A stretch of DNA of 64,000 nt from Polyangiaceae bacterium (lineage in GTDB: Bacteria; Myxococcota_A; Polyangia; Polyangiales; Polyangiaceae). The stretch lies in contig JADJYE010000031.1 in the NCBI GenBank assembly GCA_016719945.1, positions 62,001 through 126,000 on the forward strand, given 5' to 3'. Positions 24,902-31,559 of the stretch are shown in pieces. Position 1 is the stretch's first letter. The number at the start of each line of letters is the position of its first letter. The notes below the pieces were generated by a model, which searched no databases, was not told where the DNA came from, and worked only from the letters and a program-made list of their open reading frames with translations. The position numbers and the translations under genes were made by a program.

Positions 24902-25884
24902 GCGCGCGCCTCCTTCTTGGGCTTCTTCCCTGGCGCGGCCTGCTCCTTCGACCGCGTGAGCGCCGTCAGCTCGGCGAAGACCTGCTCGAGCGAAGAGCTC
25001 GGCGTGACCTCGAGCACGCCGACCTTCGCCGCCGCGAGGGCCGCGACCGCGCGCTCGATGGTCGCGTCGGCGACCTCTGGATCGTCGAACGTCACCTCGA
25101 CTCGGCGCTCGCCTGCGCCGTCGTCGACCGTCACCAGGCGGGCGCCTTCGAGCCCCGTGAGGGCCTTCTTGGCGACGCTGGCGTCGCCTCGGACGCGGAT
25201 GCGCACGGAGCGCGGGCGACGAAGATCGCGGATCTCGGGGAGGGAGCCCTGAGCTACCAGCTCGCCGCGCGCGATGACGATATTCTTCGAGCACATGGCC
25301 TCGACCTCGCTCAAGATGTGGGTCGACACGACGATCGTATGCCTGTCGCGCAGCCGCGCGAACAGGCCCCGCACCTCCCGGATCTGGTTCGGGTCGAGGC
25401 CCGCCGTCGGCTCGTCGAGGAGCAGCAGGGGAGGGGAGGCGACGAGCGCGTCGGCGAGCCCTACGCGCTGCCGGTAGCCCTTCGAGAGCTGACCGATGAG
25501 CACCCGCTCGAACCCCTGGAGGCCGGCGTCTTCCATCACGCGGGAGACCGCGGATTTGCGCGCCGCGCGCGCGACGCCCTTGAGCTCGGCCCGATACGCG
25601 AGGTATTCGCACACCCGCAGCTCGGGGTAGAGGGGCGCCGCCTCCGGCATGTACCCGAGCTGCGATTTGGCGCGGATCGGGTCTTCGGTGATGCTGTAGC
25701 CGTTGATGGTGACGTCGCCGGACGTCGGACCGAGGAAGCCCGCGAGGATGCGCAGCGTGGTGCTCTTGCCGGCGCCGTTCGGGCCGAGGAACCCCACCAC
25801 GTCTCCCTTCGCGACGCTGAAGGTCAGGTCGCGGACCGCGCGGAACGCGCCATAGTCTTTGCAGAGCCCCCGGCACTCGATCAT
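24898..25884 (-). CDS. ABC transporter ATP-binding protein (GldA-like)
   Basis: The 328-residue product has all ABC ATPase motifs: Walker A GPNGAGKST (35-43), Q-loop region GYMPEAAPLYPELRV, signature LSKGYRQRVGLADAL, Walker B LLLLDEPTAGLDP and switch STHILSEVEAMC. The C-terminal 100 residues form the DUF4162-like extension seen in exporters of the CcmA/GldA type, ending in a Lys-rich tail. It energises the permease encoded four bases into its stop. The ATG at 25884 is three bases after the stop of the DUF3293 gene. It is the first transporter gene of a five-gene operon. Confidence 0.92.
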   Translation of the reverse strand: MIECRGLCKDYGAFRAVRDLTFSVAKGDVVGFLGPNGAGKSTTLRILAGFLGPTSGDVTINGYSITEDPIRAKSQLGYMPEAAPLYPELRVCEYLAYRAELKGVARAARKSAVSRVMEDAGLQGFERVLIGQLSKGYRQRVGLADALVASPPLLLLDEPTAGLDPNQIREVRGLFARLRDRHTIVVSTHILSEVEAMCSKNIVIARGELVAQGSLPEIRDLRRPRSVRIRVRGDASVAKKALTGLEGARLVTVDDGAGERRVEVTFDDPEVADATIERAVAALAAAKVGVLEVTPSSSLEQVFAELTALTRSKEQAAPGKKPKKEARA

Positions 25885-25886
25885 GG

Positions 25887-26354
25887 TCAGGTTCGCACGC
25901 GCCAGTTCCCAAAGAACGTCCGGCCGAGGTCGTCGGCCGTCGGGTCGGTCACGATGATCTCGGGCCGCCCGTTCTGGGCGAAGATGATGGTGTTTTGCCG
26001 GAAGACGCGGCCGAACGCCATCGCCTCGTCGCGGTCCATCCCGTAGACGAGCCAGCAGGGCTCTCGGAACGACCCCTCGCCTTCGCCCTCGTACCCCACG
26101 CAAGGCTCGACGCGGTAACACCCGAGGATCAACAGATCGCGCAGGATGACGTGGCGCGACTCGTTGACCCGGCGGGGCAAGAGCATGCTCCGCGGGTTGT
26201 AGGCGGTGAGCAGCGCGAAGCGGGTGTTGAGGACGTCCGGCAGGGTCTTCGGATCGACGGTGTTCTCGCCATCGAGCGAGACGCGGAGCACGCCGTGGGG
26301 CGACGGGAGCTCGTAGATCGTCCCGTAGTAGCCACGCAGAAGGACCTGATCCAT
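25887..26354 (-). CDS. DUF3293 domain protein
   Basis: The 155-residue product matches DUF3293: LPDVLNTRFALLTAYNPRSML, VNESRHVILRDLLI, and AMAFGRVFRQNTIIFAQNGRPEIIVTD at the C-terminus, ending NWRVRT. The function of the family is unknown. ATG 26354 (MDQVLLRGYYGTIYELP) is chosen over a GTG 17 codons upstream because GAGAGG lies just before it and the conserved part starts here. It lies two bases before the ABC ATPase start and could be the first gene of that operon, though DUF3293 proteins are not generally tied to transporters. Confidence 0.75.
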   Translation of the reverse strand: MDQVLLRGYYGTIYELPSPHGVLRVSLDGENTVDPKTLPDVLNTRFALLTAYNPRSMLLPRRVNESRHVILRDLLILGCYRVEPCVGYEGEGEGSFREPCWLVYGMDRDEAMAFGRVFRQNTIIFAQNGRPEIIVTDPTADDLGRTFFGNWRVRT

Positions 26355-26431
26355 CGACCTCTCGGTAGCAGACCGGGGCGCCGAAAAGTAGGCCCCATGG
26401 CCCACGACGAGTGTAGCTTGCCCGTCGGGCC

Positions 26432-26887
26432 GTGGACCTCCTCGTCAGAACCGCGCAAAGATGCGCCCGCGCTCGGGTAATCGCGCCCCTGCTCGTCGTG
26501 CTCGCGACCGCGTGCGGCGGCGAGAAGCGCCAAGACTGCGACGCCCTCATGGCCGTCGTGAACGAGGGCTTCGCACAGCTCGAGAACGGGCGGCAACAGC
26601 AGAAGAACGACCCCACCCAGACGGTGGAGCTTCGGGCCATCGCCGACCTGGTCGACAAGACCGCCAACAAGGCGTCCGGGCTGAGCGCCGCGACGCCCGA
26701 GGTGAAGTCGATGGCGGGCCGGTACGCCGCGATGCTCAAGGAGGTCGCCAAGAGCTCCCGCGAGATCGCCGACGCCCACGAGGCGAACGACCTGGCGCGG
26801 GTCGAGAAGGGCAGGATGGCCCTCAACGCCGCCCTCAAGAACGAGGACGGCATCATCCACGACCTCAATACGTTTTGCTCCCGGTGA
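26432..26887 (+). CDS. Small helical lipoprotein
   Basis: The 151-residue product starts with GTG and has a short signal region ending VVLATACGG, a lipobox with Cys near 28. The mature part is Ala/Lys/Glu-rich and strongly helical (VVNEGFAQLENGRQQQKND; MAGRYAAMLKEVAKSSREIADAHEAN), with three Cys including one three residues from the end. It is probably a periplasmic coiled-coil or bundle. No family is recognised. It overlaps the end of the response regulator gene, on the other strand, by 23 bases, so one of the two ends is constrained by both genes. Confidence 0.65.
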   Translation: MDLLVRTAQRCARARVIAPLLVVLATACGGEKRQDCDALMAVVNEGFAQLENGRQQQKNDPTQTVELRAIADLVDKTANKASGLSAATPEVKSMAGRYAAMLKEVAKSSREIADAHEANDLARVEKGRMALNAALKNEDGIIHDLNTFCSR

Positions 26888-27581
26888 GCAGCCGGTAGCC
26901 GACGCCGCGGACCGTCAACAGGTGCTGCGGCGCCTGAGGGTCGGCCTCGAGCTTGTTCCGGAGCTGGAGGACGAAGTTGTCGATCGTGCGCGGCGTGCCG
27001 TGGTGCGCGGGTCCCCAGACTCGAGCCTGGATCTGCTCGCGTGACAGCACCTTGCCGTCGGCGTTGGCGAGGCACAGCAAGACGTCGAACTCGGTCGCGG
27101 TGAGGTCCACGAGCTGCCCGTCGCGCCGCACCTCGCGGGCGCCGACGTCGATCTGCAGCGCGCCCGCGCGGACCACGGCCTCGCTGCGACGGGCGATGGC
27201 GTCCCTGCGCAGCACGGCCTTCACCCGGGCGAGCAGCTCCGCGAGGCCGAACGGCTTGGTGATGTAGTCCTCGGCGCCCAGCTCGAGGCCCATGACCTTA
27301 TCCATCTCGGCACCGCGGGCGCTCAGCATGATGATCGGGACCGAGTTGCCCTCCTGCCGCAGCGTGCGGACCACCTCGAAGCCGTTGAGCTTCGGCAGCA
27401 TGACGTCGAGGACCATCAGGTCGGCGCCGCGCCGCGCCAGCTTCAGCGCCTCATCGCCGTCGGTGGCGACCTCCACCGAATATCCCTCGGCGGCGAGGTT
27501 CATCTCGAGCCCCATCGCGATGCTCGCGTCGTCCTCGACCACGATGACCGTGGCCCCACGCGTCGAGCTGGCGGTCGTCAC
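26865..27581 (-). CDS. OmpR/PhoB-type response regulator
   Basis: The 238-residue product has a receiver domain (VIVVEDDASIAMG, phosphoacceptor Asp59 in LMVLDVMLPKLNG, conserved Thr/Ser region PIIMLSARG, Lys in DYITKPFG) and a C-terminal winged helix (LTATEFDVLLCLANADGKVLSREQI ... RTIDNFVLQLRNKLEADP ... VRGVGYRLL). GTG 27581 overlaps the stop of the histidine kinase gene (GTGA), so the pair is coupled. It is expected to bind direct repeats at target promoters after phosphorylation by that kinase. The stimulus cannot be told from the sequence. Confidence 0.95.
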   Translation of the reverse strand: MTTASSTRGATVIVVEDDASIAMGLEMNLAAEGYSVEVATDGDEALKLARRGADLMVLDVMLPKLNGFEVVRTLRQEGNSVPIIMLSARGAEMDKVMGLELGAEDYITKPFGLAELLARVKAVLRRDAIARRSEAVVRAGALQIDVGAREVRRDGQLVDLTATEFDVLLCLANADGKVLSREQIQARVWGPAHHGTPRTIDNFVLQLRNKLEADPQAPQHLLTVRGVGYRLLTGSKTY

Positions 27582-28522
27582 GGCCCCCCCTTCGCGGCCA
27601 GCGCCGCGGGCCCATCTGGTAGAAGCCGGTCGGTCACCGGGCGCCGGATCGGGAGCACCAGGGTGAAGGTGCTCCCGGCGCCTGGCGCGCTCTCGAGCTC
27701 GACGCTGCCGCTGTGCGCGCGCAGGACGTATTGGACGATCGCGAGCCCGAGCCCGGAGCCGTCCTGCTTGCGCGTGAGCTTGTCGTCGACGCGATAGAAC
27801 TTCAAAAAGATCCTCTTGTGCTCGCGGCGCTCGATGCCGACGCCGTTGTCGCGCACGGCGATCCGGACGGTGTCATCGGTGACCTCGGCGGAGATGTCGA
27901 TCTTCCGCGGCGAGCCCCCGTACTTATAGGCGTTCGAAAGCAGGTTGACGAGCGCGTCGACGATGGCGCCGCGATCGCAAACCAGCTGCGGCAAGTCGTC
28001 GGGGACGGCGATGGAGATCGAGACGTCGCGTGAGGTTCGCGTCGGCTCGAACGTGTTGACCGCCTCGGTGACGATCTCCGCGACGTCGTGGGAGCCCATC
28101 TCGAACGTTCGTCGCCCCGCCTCCATCCGTCCCCAGTCGAGCAGGCGATCGATGAGCGCCTGCAGGCGGGCGCTCTCGCGGTCGAGCGCGTCGATGCAGC
28201 GGTCTTCGGTGACGACGTCTCCGCGGCGCATCTTGAGCGTCTCGGTGAACATGCGGATCGAGGTGAGCGGCGTGCGTAGCTCATGGCTCACCTTCGACAC
28301 GAAGTCAGCCTGGAGCTCGGAGAGGTTGCGTTCCCGTCGGACGAACAGCCACACCAGGATCACGCCCGTCACGAGCGTGCCGGTGAAGGTGAGCACCAGG
28401 ATCCCGGCGAGCAGGTTCAAGGCCTCGCCCAGGATCAGCAGGAAGACCCCGATCGCCGACAGCAAGACCCCGGGGATGATCCCCAGGTAGAGCAGCAAGA
28501 GGACGATCCGCCGATAGCCCAT
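27578..28522 (-). CDS. Sensor histidine kinase
   Basis: The 314-residue product has two membrane helices (about 6-28 and 36-60) with almost no periplasmic loop, so it probably senses within the membrane or through partners. It then has a HisKA domain (FVSKVSHELRTPLTS, His80) and a HATPase domain (N-box LLSNAYKYGG, G1 VRDNGVGI, G2 GSGLGLAI). It pairs with the OmpR-type regulator encoded downstream (overlap). ATG 28522 overlaps the deoA stop (TGATG). The open frame extends upstream as a shadow of deoA and was not used. Confidence 0.92.
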   Translation of the reverse strand: MGYRRIVLLLLYLGIIPGVLLSAIGVFLLILGEALNLLAGILVLTFTGTLVTGVILVWLFVRRERNLSELQADFVSKVSHELRTPLTSIRMFTETLKMRRGDVVTEDRCIDALDRESARLQALIDRLLDWGRMEAGRRTFEMGSHDVAEIVTEAVNTFEPTRTSRDVSISIAVPDDLPQLVCDRGAIVDALVNLLSNAYKYGGSPRKIDISAEVTDDTVRIAVRDNGVGIERREHKRIFLKFYRVDDKLTRKQDGSGLGLAIVQYVLRAHSGSVELESAPGAGSTFTLVLPIRRPVTDRLLPDGPAALAAKGGP

Positions 28523-29829
28523 CAGCCGGAGGCGTCGATGCGTCCGAGCACCAAGGGCTGGGTGATGGGCGGCGCGTCTCCGATCTCGAACGCGCCGCGG
28601 ATTCGGGCGCTGGGCACGTCGCCGGCGCGGCGCGCGTGGACCACCGCGAGCACCTCTCCGGCCTTCACGGGGTCCGCGGGCTTCTTGCAGAGATCGATCC
28701 CCACGCCGTGATCGACGGCCTGATCGGCGCGCGTTCGGCCCGCGCCCATCGCCACGCCCGAGAGCCCCAGCGCCAGCGCGTCGATCCCGGCGACGACCCC
28801 CGAGCGGTCGGCGGTGATCTCCACCCGCTCGGGCGCCAGAGCGAGCCGCGAAGGGTCGGCGACGACGCGGGGGTCGCCCCCGTGCGCCTCGATCATCCGC
28901 TCGAGGACGCGCCGGGCCGCGCCGCTCGCGATGCCGGCGCGCGAGCGCTCTCGCGCTGCCGCGAGGTCCGGCGCGACGCGCCCCACGACCAGCATCTCGT
29001 CGGCGAGGGCGAGGGTGCACTCGACGAGATCGGCCGGTCCGCGCCCGTGGAGCACCTCGATCGCCTCGCGGGTCTCGTTGGCGTTGCCGATCGCCAGCCC
29101 GAGCGGGTCATCCATCCGCGTGAGGAGGGCCACGACGTGTTTGCCCGCCGCAGTGCCGACCCGGACGAGGGCCGAGGCGAGCCGCTCGGCGTCGGCCCGC
29201 GTCTTCATGAACGCGCCGCGCCCGACCTTCACGTCGAGCACCAGCCCGTCGATCCCCTCGGCGAGCTTCTTGGACAGGATGCTCGCGACGATCAGGGGGA
29301 TCGACTCGACCGTGGCCGTGACGTCGCGCAGCGCGTAGATGCGCTTGTCGGCCGGCGCGATGCGCGAGGTCTGGCCGATCATCGAGGTGCCGACCTCGCG
29401 GACGATCTTGGCGAAGGTCAGCGTGTCGAGGTTGACGGAGAAGCCCGGGATGGCCTCGAGCTTGTCGAGGGTCCCGCCGGTGTGACCGAGGCCGCGGCCC
29501 GAGACCATCGGGACGGGCACTCCACAGGCCGCCACGAGCGGCGCGAGGCAGATCGAGACCTTGTCGCCGACACCGCCGGTCGAGTGTTTGTCGACCTTCA
29601 CCCCGGGCACCGAGCCGAGGTCGAGCACGTCGCCCGAGTGGAGCATCGCCCGGGTGAGCGCGACCGTCTCGTCGTCGGTCATGCCGCGGAAGAAGACCGC
29701 CATGAGCCAGGCAGCGAGCTGGTAATCAGCCAGCTCGTTCGCCATGAAAGCCTCAATGATCCTCGAGAGCTCGGCCTCCGAGTGGCAACCGCCGTCCCGC
29801 TTCTTCGCGATCAGCTCGACCAGGGTCAT
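28522..29829 (-). CDS. deoA: Thymidine phosphorylase
   Basis: The 435-residue product is full length for pyrimidine-nucleoside phosphorylases (NP-II). It begins MTLVELIAKKRDGG and has KVDKHSTGGVGDKVSICLAPL (phosphate-binding region), SGRGLGHTGGTLDKLEAIPG (the family signature) and a C-terminal Pro/Val-rich domain. It cleaves thymidine with phosphate to thymine and 2-deoxyribose 1-phosphate in the cytoplasm. It is the first gene of a unit with a two-component system, which is an unusual partner; the coupling (TGATG) makes co-expression likely. Confidence 0.95.
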   Translation of the reverse strand: MTLVELIAKKRDGGCHSEAELSRIIEAFMANELADYQLAAWLMAVFFRGMTDDETVALTRAMLHSGDVLDLGSVPGVKVDKHSTGGVGDKVSICLAPLVAACGVPVPMVSGRGLGHTGGTLDKLEAIPGFSVNLDTLTFAKIVREVGTSMIGQTSRIAPADKRIYALRDVTATVESIPLIVASILSKKLAEGIDGLVLDVKVGRGAFMKTRADAERLASALVRVGTAAGKHVVALLTRMDDPLGLAIGNANETREAIEVLHGRGPADLVECTLALADEMLVVGRVAPDLAAARERSRAGIASGAARRVLERMIEAHGGDPRVVADPSRLALAPERVEITADRSGVVAGIDALALGLSGVAMGAGRTRADQAVDHGVGIDLCKKPADPVKAGEVLAVVHARRAGDVPSARIRGAFEIGDAPPITQPLVLGRIDASG

Positions 29830-29987
29830 GTCCGCGGTAGCCTACCAGCCCCGGCTGAAGAAAAAATCAAAGAGCCCGTAGGGGCCCCGCGCGTCCACCC
29901 GTCTCAAAAGCAGACGACGACGGCGGGCTCGGTTGGTGCTAGCTCGGCGGAGTCGACGATGTTGAACGAAGGTGGTGAAGGAGCACG

Positions 29988-30533
29988 GTGAGCGCGGTCG
30001 ATCTCCGGCTCTGTGCAGCGAGGGTGAAGCAAGGTGACGCGGCGGCGTTCCGCCAGGTCGTCGAGCACACCCGCGTCAACCTCTACCGGCTCGCGGCGCG
30101 CCTGATGGGCAACGTCGCGGACGCGGAGGACGCGCTTCAAGACGGGTATGTCAGCGCCTACCGCGGGCTCGTGGACGGGCGCTACGATGGGCGGGCCAAG
30201 CTCGAGACGTGGCTGTACCGGATCGTCGCGAACGCCTGCATCGACCAGCTCCGCAAGCGCAAGCCGCGCGGAGAAGAGAGCGAGATCGAGGCCAAGTTCG
30301 ACGGGCTGGTCAGCGCGGAGGCGCGGGTCGCGCTGCGCGAGCTCGACGCGATGCTCGCGACGCTGTCTCCGCAGGACCGCGCGGCGATCGTGCTGGTCCA
30401 CGTGGAGGGCATGACCGTGCGTGAGGCGGCCGAGACGCTCGGCACGACCGAGGGTGCGATGGAACAGAGGCTCTTGCGGGCGCGTGCCGCGCTGCGCAAA
30501 AAGGGTGACGATCAGGAGGCGACCAGTGGGTAA
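29988..30533 (+). CDS. ECF RNA polymerase sigma factor
   Basis: The 181-residue product has sigma region 2 (LYRLAARLMGNVADAEDALQDGYVSAYRGL) and region 4 (MLATLSPQDRAAIVLVHVEGMTVREAAETLGTTEGAMEQRLLRARAAL). GTG 29988 has AAGGAG nearby (29978-29983). The next gene overlaps its end and codes for a membrane protein, the usual place for an anti-sigma factor. Sigma factors of this class switch on envelope or metal stress genes; the third gene of the unit is a small export-signal protein of the Spy/CpxP size, which fits. Target promoters were not identified. Confidence 0.93.
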   Translation: MSAVDLRLCAARVKQGDAAAFRQVVEHTRVNLYRLAARLMGNVADAEDALQDGYVSAYRGLVDGRYDGRAKLETWLYRIVANACIDQLRKRKPRGEESEIEAKFDGLVSAEARVALRELDAMLATLSPQDRAAIVLVHVEGMTVREAAETLGTTEGAMEQRLLRARAALRKKGDDQEATSG

Positions 30534-31008
30534 GGGGCAAGAGGTGGACGACAAGCTCGGGGCGATCGCGGCGGCCACGGAGGATCTCCGTCCGTCGGAC
30601 GAGCTGACCCGCGCGACCCTGGACCGCGTCCTCGCGGCCGAGCCGGTCGAGAGCTCGTTGCTCCAGCTGGGCGACGCGACGCGCGCCATCGCCCCCGCCG
30701 ACACGTTCACCGACGCGGTGATGGCCCGCATCCTTGGGTCGGTGGCCGACGCTCCCGTGGGGGACGACGCTTTCGCGTCGATCGCAGCCCGCACCGCGCA
30801 CCTCCGCCCCCAGGATGGCTTCACCGACGCGATCATGGCCGAGGTCGCTCCGGGCGGCACCCTCTCGGACGGCATCCTGCGCTCGGCGCGCCCGTCCCTG
30901 CTCGTGGCGGCGTTCGCGGCGGCGGCTTGCCTCGTGGTCAGCTGGCTCGCGGAGCGAGACTACGCTCAGGAGTCGATGGCCGTGACGGCCGCGGAGGTGT
31001 CGGAGTGA
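30526..31008 (+). CDS. Membrane protein with three internal repeats, putative anti-sigma factor
   Basis: The 160-residue product starts with GTG 30526 (GGAGG 6 bases upstream) inside the sigma gene. Its cytoplasmic part has three similar segments: ATEDLRPSDELTRATLDRVL, ATRAIAPADTFTDAVMARIL and RTAHLRPQDGFTDAIMAEV, with the shared pattern T-x2-[LI]-x-P-x-D-x-[FL]-T-x-A-x-[ML]. One membrane helix (PSLLVAAFAAAACLVVSWL) and a short outer tail follow. No zinc anti-sigma motif (HxxxCxxC) is present, so a standard ZAS domain is ruled out. The position favours an anti-sigma role. The next gene starts within its stop (GTGA). Confidence 0.7.
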   Translation: MGKGQEVDDKLGAIAAATEDLRPSDELTRATLDRVLAAEPVESSLLQLGDATRAIAPADTFTDAVMARILGSVADAPVGDDAFASIAARTAHLRPQDGFTDAIMAEVAPGGTLSDGILRSARPSLLVAAFAAAACLVVSWLAERDYAQESMAVTAAEVSE

Positions 31009-31385
31009 GGACGTCGGTCGCGCCCACGCGCGTTGCGAAGCTCAAGCCGCTCCTCGTCGTCGCAGGGGTCTTCGCGCTGGGCGGAGTCGCTGGCGCGGCG
31101 GCGGCGCGGGCCTACACGCTCGAGGAGGTGAAGCCGCGCCCTGGAGTGTCGCGTGCCGAGCTCCGCGTCGACGCCATGCGCCGCAACCTCTCCCTCGATC
31201 AGCGCCAGGTGGACGCGATCCTTCCCATCGTGCAGGACTCCGAAGAGGCGCGCCGTAAGGCACAGGGCCCTTGTCAGGCCGACCTCGACGCCGTCCGCGC
31301 CGCCAGCGACGCCAAGATTCGAGAGCTCCTCACCGCCGACCAGCGCACTCGCTACGACGAGCAGTCTGCCCGCTGGCGGAAGTAA
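31005..31385 (+). CDS. Small exported helical protein, Spy/CpxP-like
   Basis: The 126-residue product has an uncleaved or cleaved export helix (LKPLLVVAGVFALGGVAGAAAA), then mainly helix with RVDAMRRNLSLDQRQVDAILPIVQDSEEARRKA and LLTADQRTRYDEQSARWRK. The two LT/LS-x-x-QR elements are reminiscent of the LTxxQ motifs of Spy/CpxP and of heavy-metal resistance proteins. It is the third gene of the sigma unit, overlapping the second by four bases, and may be a periplasmic chaperone or sensor. The family match is weak and by eye. Confidence 0.6.
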   Translation: MRTSVAPTRVAKLKPLLVVAGVFALGGVAGAAAARAYTLEEVKPRPGVSRAELRVDAMRRNLSLDQRQVDAILPIVQDSEEARRKAQGPCQADLDAVRAASDAKIRELLTADQRTRYDEQSARWRK

Positions 31386-31450
31386 CGCCACGCGCCCGAG
31401 CTGGCGAGGCATGCGCGGACACGAGCCCAGAGGGCGAGGTGTCCGTCTGC

Positions 31451-31538
31451 AAAGTGCGCCGGCAGGCGCACCTCCCGCGCCGGAAATCACGCGCGTCAGC
31501 GCATGATTTCCGAAGGGCCCCGCGAGAGCGGGCGCGCG
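31451..31538 (-). repeat. Structured repeat, copy C, between convergent genes
   Basis: Read on the minus strand this is the same module as the copies at 57331-57416 and 60275-60360: a CGCGCGCCCGCTC leader, CGGGGCCCTTCGG, a palindrome (GAAATCAT ... ATTTCCGG, with slippage) and CGCGGGAGGTGCG with the tail GGCGCAC. It is more diverged than the other two. It lies between the Spy-like gene and the MopE-repeat lipoprotein gene, which point at each other. Confidence 0.6.
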
Positions 31539-31559
31539 GAACAACAAAGCGCGCGGGAG

